Positions 32,065-41,587 are shown, counted from the stretch's first letter. The stretch is 64,000 nt of DNA from Nocardia caishijiensis NBRC 108228 (GCF_001612825.1 NZ_BDBE01000049.1:35241-99240); one strand, 5' to 3'. Numbers and translations: made by a program. The notes: generated by a model from the letters alone, not told the origin.

Positions 32065-32205
32065 TCAGGCGAAGAAATCCTGGAGAATGGGCGTGCTCAG
32101 GTCGAACAGGGTCTTGCCGACGGTCAGGGCGAAGTTGCCGACGCCGATGACGACGAGTCCGATGAGGTCGTAGTTGGCCTGAGCGAAATCACGTAGTTGC
32201 TGCAT
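32065..32205 (-). CDS. Small hydrophobic peptide, 46 aa
   Basis: A 46-residue peptide (MQQLRDFAQANYDLIGLVVI then GVGNFALTVGKTLFDLSTPI and LQDFFA) from the ATG at 32205 with GAGGAG 5-6 bases upstream. It has one hydrophobic helix (LIGLVVIGVGNFAL), then the VG-K-TLFDLSTPIL motif shared with the following gene. First gene of a two-gene unit, divergent from argG. No family recognised. Confidence 0.65.
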   Translation of the reverse strand: MQQLRDFAQANYDLIGLVVIGVGNFALTVGKTLFDLSTPILQDFFA

Positions 32206-32293
32206 GTTTACTCCTCGACCCCGACTGGATGAGTAGCTACTGTGACCAGCGTCTCACAGATGGTGTCGGCCGTCGAGGAGGCGCACCCCGGTG

Positions 32294-32325
32294 ATGAATG
32301 AGCTTGCATCATCGTGCATAATCAT
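32294..32325. promoter_or_regulatory. ARG box upstream of argG
   Basis: Same 32-base element as before argC, differing at two central bases. It lies 54 bases before the argG ATG, so unlike argC this message has a normal leader with a ribosome-binding site. Predicted ArgR target. Confidence 0.78.
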
Positions 32326-32379
32326 TTGCAGCAACGGCGCGAGCCGTCCACAGACACCAGTTCAAGGAGCGCAACAGAC

Positions 32380-33582
32380 ATGTCCGATCGCGTCGTACTC
32401 GCCTACTCCGGTGGGCTTGACACCTCCGTCGCCATCAGCTGGATCGCGAAGGAGACCGGTTCCGAGGTCGTGGCCGTGGCCATCGACCTGGGCCAGGGCG
32501 GCGAGGACATGAACGTGGTGCGCCAGCGCGCCCTGGACTGCGGCGCCGTGGAGGCCATCGTGGTCGACGCGCGCGACGAGTTCGCCGACGAGTACTGCCT
32601 GCCCACCATCCAGGCCAACGCCATGTACATGGGCCAGTACCCCCTGGTGTCGGCCATCAGCCGCCCGCTGATCGTCAAGCACCTGGTCGAGGCCGCGAAG
32701 TTCCACAACGCCACCACCGTCTCGCACGGCTGCACCGGTAAGGGCAACGACCAGGTCCGCTTCGAGGTCGGCATCGGCGCGCTCGCGCCCGACCTGGACG
32801 TCATCGCCCCGGTCCGCGACTACGCCTGGACCCGCGAGAAGGCCATCGCCTTCGCCGAGGAGAACAACCTCCCGATCAATGTCACCAAGAAGTCGCCGTT
32901 CTCCATCGACCAGAACGTGTGGGGTCGCGCGGTCGAGACCGGCTTCCTCGAGGACTTGTGGAACGCCCCGACCAAGGACGTCTACGACTACACCGCCGAC
33001 CCGACGGTGAACTTCGAGGCGCCCGACGAGGTCATCATCACCTTCGACAAGGGTGTGCCGGTCGCCATCGACGGCCGCCAGGTCACCGTGCTGCAGGCCA
33101 TCGAGGAGATGAACACCCGCGCGGGCCGCCAGGGTGTCGGCCGCCTCGACATGGTCGAGGACCGGCTCGTCGGCATCAAGAGCCGCGAGATCTACGAGGC
33201 ACCGGGCGCCATCGCGCTGATCACCGCGCACCAGGCCCTCGAAAACGTCACCATCGAGCGCGAGCTGGGCCGCTACAAGCGCCAGGTCGAGCAGCGCTGG
33301 GGCGAGCTGGCCTACGACGGCCTGTGGTTCTCCCCGCTCAAGCGCGCCCTGGACGCTTTCGTGCAGGACACCCAGCAGCACGTCACCGGCGACATCCGGA
33401 TGGTGCTGCACGGTGGCTCCGCCGTGGTCAACGGCCGCCGCTCCGAGCAGTCGCTCTACGACTTCAACCTGGCCACCTACGACGAGGGCGACACCTTCGA
33501 CCAGTCGCTGGCCAAGGGTTTCGTGCAGATCCACGGCCTGTCCTCGAAGGTCGCCGCACGTCGCGACCTCAACCAGAAGTAG
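32380..33582 (+). CDS. argG: Argininosuccinate synthase
   Basis: A 400-residue enzyme that joins citrulline and aspartate with ATP. The PP-loop VLAYSGGLDTSVAISWI and the SHGCTGKGNDQVRFE motif are intact. Start ATG at 32380 follows AAGGAG by 8-9 bases. It is separated from argCJBDFR by the Fic remnant, epimerase, peptides and GNAT, but has its own ARG box. Confidence 0.97.
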   Translation: MSDRVVLAYSGGLDTSVAISWIAKETGSEVVAVAIDLGQGGEDMNVVRQRALDCGAVEAIVVDARDEFADEYCLPTIQANAMYMGQYPLVSAISRPLIVKHLVEAAKFHNATTVSHGCTGKGNDQVRFEVGIGALAPDLDVIAPVRDYAWTREKAIAFAEENNLPINVTKKSPFSIDQNVWGRAVETGFLEDLWNAPTKDVYDYTADPTVNFEAPDEVIITFDKGVPVAIDGRQVTVLQAIEEMNTRAGRQGVGRLDMVEDRLVGIKSREIYEAPGAIALITAHQALENVTIERELGRYKRQVEQRWGELAYDGLWFSPLKRALDAFVQDTQQHVTGDIRMVLHGGSAVVNGRRSEQSLYDFNLATYDEGDTFDQSLAKGFVQIHGLSSKVAARRDLNQK

Positions 33583-33591
33583 CAGGCTCCT

Positions 33592-33629
33592 CCGCCTCCC
33601 CGCGACTTCTGCCGGTCGTGGGGAGGCGG
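33592..33629 (+). terminator. Terminator between argG and argH
   Basis: Inverted repeat of 15 bp with one mismatch (33592-33606 with 33615-33629), 8-base loop, starting 9 bases after the argG stop. argH therefore probably has its own promoter in the 33630-33773 gap. Confidence 0.7.
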
Positions 33630-33773
33630 TCGGCATTCATACCGGACTCGCCTGAGGTGTCACACCTGTTCCGGGCGTACCCGGCGAGTTACCCATGTTC
33701 TCGCGAAATCAGGTGGCGACCTAGGCTCGACCCCGTCACCGCAATCGCTACCGACTCTGCAGGAGGGCCCAGG

Positions 33774-35192
33774 ATGACCCACGTCGGAACCAACGAAGGT
33801 GCCCTCTGGGGTGGGCGATTCGCGTCCGGCCCGGCAGAGGCGATGGCGGCGCTGAGCAAGTCGACCCACTTCGACTGGGCGCTGGCTCCCTATGACATCC
33901 GCGCGTCGAAGGCGCACGCCCGCGTGTTGCACAAGGCGGGTCTGCTGTCGGAGACCGACCTGTCCGGCATGCTCGTCGGGCTCGACGCCCTCGCCGCCGA
34001 CGTGGCCTCGGGCGCGTTCGGTCCCGCCGAGTCCGACGAGGACGTGCACGGCGCGCTCGAGCGCGGCCTCATCGAACGGGTCGGTACCGAGCTCGGCGGT
34101 CGCCTGCGGGCGGGCCGCTCGCGCAACGATCAGGTCGCCACCCTGTTCCGGATGTGGCTGCGTGACGGTGTGCGTCGCGTCGCGGCCGGTGTGCTCGACG
34201 TGGTCGATGCCCTGGTCGCCCAGGCCGCCGCGCACCCGGACGCCGTGATGCCGGGCAAGACCCACCTGCAGGCCGCCCAGCCGGTGCTGCTCGCCCACCA
34301 CCTGCTCGCGCACGCCCACCCGCTGCTGCGTGATCTGGAACGTCTGCGCGATTTCGACAAGCGCGCCGCGATCTCGCCCTACGGTTCGGGCGCGCTCGCC
34401 GGTTCCTCGCTCGGCCTCGATCCCGAGCAGATCGCCGCCGAACTGAATTTCACCGCCTCGGCCGCCAACTCGATCGACGCCACCTCCTCGCGTGACTTCG
34501 CCGCGGAAGCCGCGTTCGTGCTCGCCATGATCGGTGTCGACCTGAGCCGCATGGCCGAGGAGATCATCCTCTGGAGCACACCGGAATTCGGTTACGTCAC
34601 CCTCGCCGACGCGTGGTCGACGGGGTCGTCGATCATGCCGCAGAAGAAGAACCCCGACGTCTCGGAACTGACCCGGGGCAAGGCGGGCCGCCTGATCGGC
34701 AACCTGACCGGTCTGCTCGCCACCCTGAAAGCCCAACCGCTGGCGTACAACCGGGATCTGCAGGAAGACAAGGAACCGCTGTTCGACTCGGTCGCCCAGC
34801 TCGAACTTCTGCTGCCCGCCATCGCTGGCCTCGTCGGCACCCTCACCTTCCACACCGACCGCATGGCCGAACTCGCTCCCGCCGGGTTCACCCTGGCCAC
34901 CGACATCGCCGAATGGATGGTGCGCCAAGGGGTTCCGTTCCGGGTCGCGCACGAAGCGGCCGGTGCGTGCGTGCGCGCCGCCGAGGCGCGCGGTGTCGGG
35001 CTCGACGAGCTCACCGACGAGGAATTCGCGGCCGTCGACCCCTCGCTGACCGCCGGGGTTCGTGAAGTACTCACGGTTCCGGGCTCGATCGCCTCCCGCA
35101 ACGCGCGCGGTGGCACCTCGGGTGTGCGCGTCGCCGAACAACTCGACGAGGTCCGGGCGAACGCCGACGAAGCCCGCACCTGGTTGCGCTGA
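33774..35192 (+). CDS. argH: Argininosuccinate lyase
   Basis: A 472-residue fumarase-superfamily lyase that releases arginine and fumarate. Signature GSSIMPQKKNPD (catalytic Ser loop) and the TSRDFAAEA and HLQAAQPV regions are present. Start ATG at 33774 has CAGGAGGG upstream; the open frame before it runs antisense-like through argG and is ignored. No ARG box was found in its 191-base upstream gap. Confidence 0.97.
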   Translation: MTHVGTNEGALWGGRFASGPAEAMAALSKSTHFDWALAPYDIRASKAHARVLHKAGLLSETDLSGMLVGLDALAADVASGAFGPAESDEDVHGALERGLIERVGTELGGRLRAGRSRNDQVATLFRMWLRDGVRRVAAGVLDVVDALVAQAAAHPDAVMPGKTHLQAAQPVLLAHHLLAHAHPLLRDLERLRDFDKRAAISPYGSGALAGSSLGLDPEQIAAELNFTASAANSIDATSSRDFAAEAAFVLAMIGVDLSRMAEEIILWSTPEFGYVTLADAWSTGSSIMPQKKNPDVSELTRGKAGRLIGNLTGLLATLKAQPLAYNRDLQEDKEPLFDSVAQLELLLPAIAGLVGTLTFHTDRMAELAPAGFTLATDIAEWMVRQGVPFRVAHEAAGACVRAAEARGVGLDELTDEEFAAVDPSLTAGVREVLTVPGSIASRNARGGTSGVRVAEQLDEVRANADEARTWLR

Positions 35193-35211
35193 ACCTCGTT
35201 ATTCTGCGGCC

Positions 35212-35535
35212 ATGACCCTGCTCTTGCTGGCGCTGGCCATCGCCTCCGAAGTCACGGCGACCGTTTCGCTGAAACTGTCGGAGGGGTTCACCAAACCGGT
35301 GCCGTCGGCCGTGGTCGTGATCGGATACGGTGCGGCCTTCTTTTTCCTGGCCCAGGTGTTGAAGCGTGGGATGGGTATCGGCGTCGCCTACGGGATCTGG
35401 TCCGCCGTAGGGGTGGCCGCCATCGCGCTGATCGGTGTGCTGTTCCTGGGGGAGCGGCTCACGCTGGTACAGGTCGGTGGGATCGGGTTGGTCATCCTCG
35501 GTGTGCTCGCGTTGGAACTCGGTGGCGCACACTGA
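35212..35535 (+). CDS. Small multidrug resistance (SMR/EmrE-type) efflux protein
   Basis: A 107-residue protein with four hydrophobic helices. The essential membrane Glu is in LAIASEVTATVSLKLSEGFT (residue 13), followed by the VAYGIWSAVGVAAIALIG helix typical of EmrE/QacE proteins. It should export cationic compounds with protons as a homodimer. It starts 20 bases after argH. Confidence 0.9.
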   Translation: MTLLLLALAIASEVTATVSLKLSEGFTKPVPSAVVVIGYGAAFFFLAQVLKRGMGIGVAYGIWSAVGVAAIALIGVLFLGERLTLVQVGGIGLVILGVLALELGGAH

Positions 35536-35565
35536 GTGCGCCGGATGATGGGGGAGGATCTCGCC

Positions 35566-36780
35566 TCACAACTCGGCGCGGACCCGAAACCCCGCCTCGC
35601 GCAGCGCGTCCAGCACATCGTCGCGATGTGCGGGCCCTCGCATCTCCACGGTGAGCGACACCTCGACCTCGTCGACCGCCAGCCACGTCCCGGTGCGCGA
35701 GTGAACGACGTCGACCACGCTGGCCCCGGCCCGTCCGACGACCCCGAGCAGGGCCGACAACGCTCCCGGGCGGTCCGAGATCGTCACCCGCATCGCCAGA
35801 TAACGCCCGGCCGCGCTCAGTCCGTGGTTTATCACGCGGGTGAGCAGCAGCGGGTCGATGTTCCCGCCGGACAGGATCACCACGATCGGTCCTGGCAGGT
35901 CACGTAATTCGGTGCCGAGCAGCGCGGCGACCCCCGCCGCGCCCGCCGGTTCGACGATGAGCTTGGCCCGTTCCAGACACAGCAGCAAGGCCTTGGACAG
36001 CGATTCCTCGTCGACGGTCACGATCCGCGACACCAGCTTCGACACGTGATCGAACGGCACCGCACCCGGCATCCCCACCGCGATACCGTCCGCCATCGTC
36101 GACATCCGGGACGCCCGGACCGGTGTGCCCGCCCGCAGCGAATCCGGCCACGCCGCCGCGTCCGCGGCCTGCACACCGACCACCCCGACCTGCGGCGTAC
36201 GGTGATTCAGCGCGATCGCCACTCCGGCGAGCAGCCCGCCACCACCGGTCGGTACCACCACGGTCCGCACATCCGGCACCTGCTCGAGAATCTCCAGTGC
36301 GACGCTCGCCTGCCCGGCGACGATGTCGGGGTGATCGAACGGATGGATCAGCGTCGCCCCGGTCCGTTCCGCGAATTGCTTCGCCGCCACCAACACCTCG
36401 TCGATCGTCTCACCGACCTGATGCACTTCGGCACCGTAGGCCCGGGTGGCGACGAGCTTCGGCAACGACGCCCCGATCGGCATGAACACGGTCGAGGTGA
36501 TCCCCAATTCGGCCGCCGACCATGCCACCCCCTGCGCGTGGTTGCCCGCGCTCGCCGCCACGACCCCGCGCGCCCGCTCCGCTTCCGACAGATTCGCGAT
36601 CCGGTAGTAGGCACCGCGTGGCTTGAACGACCCCGTCCGCTGCAAGTTCTCACATTTCAGCCACACCGGCACCCCCGCCCGCTCCGACAGCACCCGCGAC
36701 CCGACCACCGGCGTCCGCCGCACCACCGCCCCCACCACGCGCGCCGCGGCCGCCACCTGCCCGAACTCAACGCTCTCCAT
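35566..36780 (-). CDS. ilvA: Threonine ammonia-lyase
   Basis: A 404-residue PLP enzyme converting threonine to 2-oxobutanoate. The PLP lysine is in TGSFKPRGAYYRI, the glycine loop is PTGGGGLLAG and the C-terminal SGGNIDP is normal. A single ACT-like domain follows (VTISDRPGALSALLGVVGRAGASVVDVVHSR), the length of the shorter actinobacterial form rather than the two-ACT IlvA. Role may be biosynthetic (isoleucine) or catabolic (TdcB-like). Confidence 0.92.
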   Translation of the reverse strand: MESVEFGQVAAAARVVGAVVRRTPVVGSRVLSERAGVPVWLKCENLQRTGSFKPRGAYYRIANLSEAERARGVVAASAGNHAQGVAWSAAELGITSTVFMPIGASLPKLVATRAYGAEVHQVGETIDEVLVAAKQFAERTGATLIHPFDHPDIVAGQASVALEILEQVPDVRTVVVPTGGGGLLAGVAIALNHRTPQVGVVGVQAADAAAWPDSLRAGTPVRASRMSTMADGIAVGMPGAVPFDHVSKLVSRIVTVDEESLSKALLLCLERAKLIVEPAGAAGVAALLGTELRDLPGPIVVILSGGNIDPLLLTRVINHGLSAAGRYLAMRVTISDRPGALSALLGVVGRAGASVVDVVHSRTGTWLAVDEVEVSLTVEMRGPAHRDDVLDALREAGFRVRAEL

Positions 36781-36822
36781 CGCCCCATCGTGCCACCAGA
36801 GAGTGGTGATCGAATGACCAGA

Positions 36823-38001
36823 TCAGGTGTGGAGCGCGGCCTTGGCAATGTTGTGGGCGATGGTGCCCAGGCGGGTCAGGCGGGCGTCGCCGAGGGGAGT
36901 GAGTTTGCCGCCCAGGCGGTTGGTGACGAAGGCGAGCGACAGGCCGGTCTCGGGGTCGGCGAAGGCGCCGGAGCCGCCGAGGCCGAAGTGGCCGAAGGCC
37001 GAGATGGGTTCGGCGCGGGACGGTTTCATAGGGACGCCGTGATAGCCGAGCGCCCACGGGATGCGGAAGGCGAGGACATAGTCGGGAGTGAAGACCTGCC
37101 GGGTGGCGGCGCGGCGGATCGTGTCGGGGGACAGGACACGGACACCACCGAGTTCGCCACCGTTGGCGAGAGCGCCGTAGACCCGCGCCAGCGCACGGGC
37201 GGAGAAGACGCCGTTCACGCCCGGCATCACCGCGTCGTGCACGCGGGGATCGACGATGAGGTCCGCGAAACCACGCGGGGTGGTTTCGGCCGCCGCCGCG
37301 AACCGGGTGCGGGTGAGCAAGTCCGAGCCGCGTTCCCAGTCCATGCCCGCCGCGGTGAGCCGGGGGAAGGTGGTGGCGATGCGGTGGCGTTCCCCGGCGG
37401 GCACACGGAACCAGAGTTCCTCCGCGTCAAGGGGTTCCGCGAGTTCGGTGCGAACGACGTCGACGAATTCGCGGCCGGTGACACGGTGCACCAACTCGGC
37501 GGCCAAGTGCCCGTAGCTGATCCCGTGGTATCCGCTGGTGACGAGATGGCGCGGGTCAGGGGTGGCCGCGGCGAGAGCGGAGGTGACCGCCTTGTCATCG
37601 AGGAAGGTCTCGATCGGGCCGTCGAGCAGACCGCGCAGGCGGTGCAGTCCGGCCCGATGAGTCAACACATCGCGGACCGTGATCCGCTCCTTGCCCGCCG
37701 CCGCGAACTCGGGCCAGTACTCGGCCACCGGTGTGTCGTAGTCGAGCTCACCCCGCTCCGCGAGCTGGTGAATCACCGTGGACGCCACACCTTTTCCGGT
37801 GGAGAAGGCCAGCGCCACCGAATCCGCCGTCCACGGCACGCCAGGGCGCGCGTACCCGGCCCACACATCGACCACCGGTTCGCCGTGCAAATACACGCAC
37901 AGCGCACCACCGCCGTGCGCAGGCTTGCGGAACAACTGGTCGAACACGGTGACCAGACGGACGAAACGGCGATCCACCGACTGCGTTGTCGAAACTCCCA
38001 T
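36823..38001 (-). CDS. Serine hydrolase, beta-lactamase family (class C-like esterase)
   Basis: A 392-residue protein from the ATG at 38001. The S-x-x-K motif is in ALAFSTGKGVAS, the second motif tyrosine in GISYGHLAAELVHRVTG, and the C-terminal part carries FGHFGLGGSGAFADPETG (HxG-like). There is no export signal. Family members include esterases such as EstB/LipL-type and penicillin-binding-like hydrolases; the substrate is not predictable. Divergent from the GntR gene. Confidence 0.87.
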   Translation of the reverse strand: MGVSTTQSVDRRFVRLVTVFDQLFRKPAHGGGALCVYLHGEPVVDVWAGYARPGVPWTADSVALAFSTGKGVASTVIHQLAERGELDYDTPVAEYWPEFAAAGKERITVRDVLTHRAGLHRLRGLLDGPIETFLDDKAVTSALAAATPDPRHLVTSGYHGISYGHLAAELVHRVTGREFVDVVRTELAEPLDAEELWFRVPAGERHRIATTFPRLTAAGMDWERGSDLLTRTRFAAAAETTPRGFADLIVDPRVHDAVMPGVNGVFSARALARVYGALANGGELGGVRVLSPDTIRRAATRQVFTPDYVLAFRIPWALGYHGVPMKPSRAEPISAFGHFGLGGSGAFADPETGLSLAFVTNRLGGKLTPLGDARLTRLGTIAHNIAKAALHT

Positions 38002-38066
38002 CACCCGAGCATGCCAAATCACCCACGGGACCGGTCGGTACGGTGATCGTTTCCTGACTGTCACAT

Positions 38067-38079
38067 CCCGCAGTGCGGG
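38067..38079. promoter_or_regulatory. Palindrome CCCGCA-N-TGCGGG
   Basis: Perfect 6-bp arms in the 106-base gap between the serine hydrolase and the GntR gene. A candidate GntR operator, but short and GC-rich, so chance cannot be excluded. Confidence 0.35.
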
Positions 38080-38107
38080 CGCAATACAAGGGTCATAGCG
38101 TGCACGC

Positions 38108-38830
38108 ATGTCCTCCAGACGACGATCGGCGCTGCTCGCGAGGTTGGTGGTGGACGAACCCGGTCGGCCCCAGGTGATCCTGGGTGAATTGCGCCGGGTG
38201 ATCCTCGACGGCGCCGTCCCGCCGTGCACCGTGATCCCGCTGCGCGAGGTGGCCGTGCTCTTCGGCGTGAGTCACATCCCGGTGCGCGAAGCCCTGAAAA
38301 CGCTGATCGGGGAAGGGCTGGTGACCCATCGCCCGCAGCACGGATATCAGGTCGCCCAGCTCACGGCGCGGGAGCTGCGCGAGATGTACATCGTGCGCGA
38401 CACCCTGGAATCGGCGTCGCTCGCCGCGGCGGCCCGCGCGGCCGACGACGCCGAACGTGCCGAACTGCTGGCCGTGAACGATCTGCTCGAGCGGGCCATC
38501 CTCGACGACGACCCCGAGACCTACCAGCGCCAATCCCGCTGTTTCCACGTCGCACTGACCCGCCCGTCCCGCATGTTCCGACTGTTGCAGATGCTCGAAT
38601 CCGCCTGGAACGTCACCGAACCCGTGCGATCCATGGTGCACATCGACCGCGCCGACCGGGAACTGCTGCACACCGACCATGTCGCGATGCTCGACGCCTT
38701 CCTCGCCCGCGACGTCGATCGACTGCTCACCGCCGCCGAGGAGCACCACCGACGGCTGGAAGCGGTGATCGCGACCCTGCCCACCGACACCGGCCTGCTG
38801 GCGCCGGAGAATATATCTTCGGCGCAATAG
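38108..38830 (+). CDS. GntR-family regulator (FadR/FCD subfamily)
   Basis: A 240-residue regulator. It has an N-terminal winged HTH (VILGELRRVILDGAVPPCTVIPLREVAVLFGVSHIPVREALKTLIGEGLVTHRPQHGYQV) and an all-helical FCD ligand domain with metal-ligand-like His/Asp residues (LLHTDHVAMLDAFLARD). It precedes an NCS1 permease and a hydantoin/allantoin-type racemase, so it likely controls nitrogen-heterocycle uptake. Confidence 0.9.
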   Translation: MSSRRRSALLARLVVDEPGRPQVILGELRRVILDGAVPPCTVIPLREVAVLFGVSHIPVREALKTLIGEGLVTHRPQHGYQVAQLTARELREMYIVRDTLESASLAAAARAADDAERAELLAVNDLLERAILDDDPETYQRQSRCFHVALTRPSRMFRLLQMLESAWNVTEPVRSMVHIDRADRELLHTDHVAMLDAFLARDVDRLLTAAEEHHRRLEAVIATLPTDTGLLAPENISSAQ

Positions 38831-38913
38831 CGGCGAAATTCTCGGGAAACCGCAGGGCAACTGCGCAAACCTACGGTCATCGCAGCAGCTGAACCCTTCG
38901 GATGGGAACGACC

Positions 38914-40401
38914 ATGACCGATACCGTCTCCGCGCCGACCGGCGCGCCCGTCGACGCACCGCCCGCCTACGATCCACGACTGACCAACGCCGATCTCGCA
39001 CCGCTGCGCAAGCAGACGTGGGGCACCTACAACATCTTCGCGTTCTGGATGTCCGATGTGCACAGCGTCGGCGGATACGTCACCGCGGGAAGTCTTTTCG
39101 CGTTGGGACTGGCCAGCTGGCAGGTTCTGCTGGCCCTGCTCATCGGTATCGTCATCGTCTATTTCTTCTGCAATCTGGTCGCCAAACCGAGTCAGGTGAC
39201 CGGCGTTCCGTACCCGGTGATCTGCCGCAGTGCGTTCGGTGTGCTCGGTGCGAACATCCCGGCGATCATCCGTGGTCTGATCGCGGTGGCGTGGTACGGG
39301 ATCCAGACCTTCCTCGCCTCCGCCGCGCTGGACGTCGTTCTGGTGAAACTGTTTCCGGGGCTGGCGCCGTACGCGATCACGGCCGACTACGGCTTTCTCG
39401 GCTTGTCGGCGCTCGGCTGGGGCAGCTTTCTGCTGCTGTGGGTGGTGCAGGCGTGTGTGTTCTGGCGCGGCATGGAGTCCATTCGCCGATTCATCGATTT
39501 CTGCGGACCCGCCGTGTACGTGGTGATGTTCGTGCTCTGCGGTTATCTGATCGCCCGCGCCGGTTGGAGCGCTATCGACCTGAACCTGGGTGCGGTGACC
39601 TACACCGGCTGGGCGTCGATCCCGGTGATGCTCGGGGCGATCGCCCTCGTCGTCTCCTACTTCTCGGGCCCGATGCTCAATTTCGGTGATTTCTCCCGCT
39701 ACGGCAAGAGCTTTCCGGCCGTGAAGACCGGCAATCTGCTCGGTCTGCCGGTGAACTTTCTGCTCTTCTCCCTGCTCGTCGTGGTCACGGCCTCGCTGAC
39801 GGTGCCCGTGTACGGCGAGCTCATCACCGACCCCGTCGCCACCGTCGCCCGGATCGACTCCACCTTCGCGATCGTGCTCGGTGCGCTCACCTTCACGATC
39901 GCCACCATCGGTATCAATATCGTCGCGAACTTCATCTCCCCGGCGTTCGACTTCTCCAACGTGAGCCCGCAACGGATCAGTTGGCGAGCGGGCGGCATGA
40001 TCGCCGCTGTCGGCTCGATCCTGATCACGCCGTGGAATCTGTACAACAACCCCGAGGTCATCCACTACACGCTCGAAGTGCTCGGCGCCTTCATCGGACC
40101 GCTGTTCGGTGTGCTGATCTGCGATTACTACCTCGTGCGGAAGCAGAAGGTGATCGTCGACGACCTCTTCACCCTGTCGGAAAAGGGAACCTACTACTAC
40201 CGCAAGGGCTACCACCCCGCCGCGATCGTCGCCACGGCCGTTGGCGCGGGAGTCGCGGTGTTCCCGGTGCTGGCCAACGGGCTGCCCGGCATGCACACCG
40301 CGGCCAAATACAGCTGGTTCATCGGCTGCGGCCTCGGCTTCGCCACCTACTATCTGCTCACCGCGGCCAGGCGGGCGGAGGCATCGGAGGTCCTCGCCTG
40401 A
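38914..40401 (+). CDS. NCS1-family nucleobase/allantoin/hydantoin permease
   Basis: A 495-residue transporter with about twelve membrane helices. Features include LRKQTWGTYNIFAFWMSDVHSVGGYVTAGSLF (first helix with substrate residues), SAFGVLGANIPAIIRGLIAVAWYGIQTFL and NFISPAFDFSNVSPQRISWRAGG. The ATG at 38914 is preferred for its GGGA spacing; an in-frame ATG at 38902 is the alternative. The stop overlaps the racemase start. Together they suggest import of allantoin or hydantoins. Confidence 0.9.
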   Translation: MTDTVSAPTGAPVDAPPAYDPRLTNADLAPLRKQTWGTYNIFAFWMSDVHSVGGYVTAGSLFALGLASWQVLLALLIGIVIVYFFCNLVAKPSQVTGVPYPVICRSAFGVLGANIPAIIRGLIAVAWYGIQTFLASAALDVVLVKLFPGLAPYAITADYGFLGLSALGWGSFLLLWVVQACVFWRGMESIRRFIDFCGPAVYVVMFVLCGYLIARAGWSAIDLNLGAVTYTGWASIPVMLGAIALVVSYFSGPMLNFGDFSRYGKSFPAVKTGNLLGLPVNFLLFSLLVVVTASLTVPVYGELITDPVATVARIDSTFAIVLGALTFTIATIGINIVANFISPAFDFSNVSPQRISWRAGGMIAAVGSILITPWNLYNNPEVIHYTLEVLGAFIGPLFGVLICDYYLVRKQKVIVDDLFTLSEKGTYYYRKGYHPAAIVATAVGAGVAVFPVLANGLPGMHTAAKYSWFIGCGLGFATYYLLTAARRAEASEVLA

Positions 40402-41132
40402 TGCGTATCCGGGTCGTCAATCCGAACACCACCCGGGCGATGACCGACACGATCGAGCAGTGTGCCCGGGCTGTCGTCGGCGCGGGCACACTGCTCGACG
40501 CGGTCACCTCCGCGACGGGCCCGGCCTCGATCGAAAGTCATTACGACGAGGCGATGAGTATTCCCGGGCTGTTGGCCGCGATCAGGGAGGGTGAGGCCGA
40601 TGGCGTGGACGGTTATGTCATCGCCTGCTTCGGTGACCCGGGCCTGGACGCCGCCCGTGAACTCGCCACGGGCCCGGTGATCGGGATCGCGGAAGCGGGT
40701 ATGCGAACGGCGAGTCATCTCGGACGTGGATTCAGCGTCGTGACCACCCTCGAACGCACCATCGGTCGGGCGGTGGACCTGACGGAACGTTATGGGCTGC
40801 AACGCTTCTGCCTCGGCATCCATGCGTGCCGGGTGCCTGTGCTCGCCCTCGGCGCCGACCCGGAGGCGCGCAGGGTCGTCACCGAGGCGTGCCGGGCGGC
40901 GGTGCGGGCCGACGGTTCGGACGCCGTCGTACTCGGATGTGCCGGAATGGCGGATCTGTGTGCGGACATCCGTGCCGAGATCGGCGTGCCGGTGATCGAC
41001 GGTGTCGCCGCGGCGACCCTGACCGTGCAATCTCTCGTCACGCTCGGGTTGCGGAAGTCGGGGCGGGGCGAGTTCGCGCGACCACCGGCAAAGCCCTATG
41101 CGGGGCTGTTGGCATCGTTCGGGTCGGGATAG
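40401..41132 (+). CDS. Asp/Glu/hydantoin racemase family (allantoin/hydantoin racemase)
   Basis: A 243-residue PLP-independent racemase from the ATG at 40401 (TGATG overlap with the permease). Both catalytic cysteines are present, in YVIACFGDPGLD and VVLGCAGMADL. It begins IRVVNPNTTRAMTDTI, the usual start of hydantoin/allantoin racemases. It would make the correct enantiomer available to a hydantoinase or allantoinase, none of which lies in this window. Confidence 0.88.
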   Translation: MRIRVVNPNTTRAMTDTIEQCARAVVGAGTLLDAVTSATGPASIESHYDEAMSIPGLLAAIREGEADGVDGYVIACFGDPGLDAARELATGPVIGIAEAGMRTASHLGRGFSVVTTLERTIGRAVDLTERYGLQRFCLGIHACRVPVLALGADPEARRVVTEACRAAVRADGSDAVVLGCAGMADLCADIRAEIGVPVIDGVAAATLTVQSLVTLGLRKSGRGEFARPPAKPYAGLLASFGSG

Positions 41133-41133
41133 G

Positions 41134-41487
41134 TCAGGCGTCGACCAGCTGGCCGGTCAGGGTGTCGAGCACCGCGCCGAGGTCGTCGACGTCGACGACC
41201 AAGCGGGTGAAGTCGGGACCGTTCAGGTCGATGCGGACCGCGTTCCCACTGAAGGTGGTGTCCCAGAACTCTTTTCGGCCCTTGCCTCGGTAGACACCCG
41301 CGGCGATCACGCCGGGAATGAAGGTGCCGGGTGCGCGCACCCACGGTGGGCGCAGGTCCACCTCGGCGGTGGCGATCTCGGTGATGGCGGCACGGTCGAT
41401 GACGACCTGCTGACGCAGGGCGAGCAGCCGATGCCCACCGAGTACGTGGACCGTCACCGTGTCGTCGTCGACTTCGAGCTCGACCAT
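41134..41487 (-). CDS. Conserved hypothetical protein, 117 aa
   Basis: A 117-residue beta-rich protein without signal or membrane segment (VELEVDDDTVTVHVLGGHRL ... GVYRGKGRKEFWDTTFSGNAVRIDL). The ATG at 41487 has GTGAGG upstream; an ATG six codons earlier (41505) is possible. The strand pattern resembles a small PH-like or lipocalin-type fold, but no family is assigned. It converges with the racemase gene, stop to stop. Confidence 0.6.
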   Translation of the reverse strand: MVELEVDDDTVTVHVLGGHRLLALRQQVVIDRAAITEIATAEVDLRPPWVRAPGTFIPGVIAAGVYRGKGRKEFWDTTFSGNAVRIDLNGPDFTRLVVDVDDLGAVLDTLTGQLVDA

Positions 41488-41587
41488 CACTACCTCACTC
41501 ACCATCTGCGGAAACGTCCCTGTCGAGAATGCTCCGGCGGCCTGGTCTGTGACTGTGGTGAGCCTGTGAGTTAGCCAAGGAAGTAAC

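Noticed and set aside
38361..38555. Small frames within the GntR gene and similar short frames elsewhere
   Set aside because: No ribosome-binding sites or conserved motifs; they lie wholly inside genes with strong family support.
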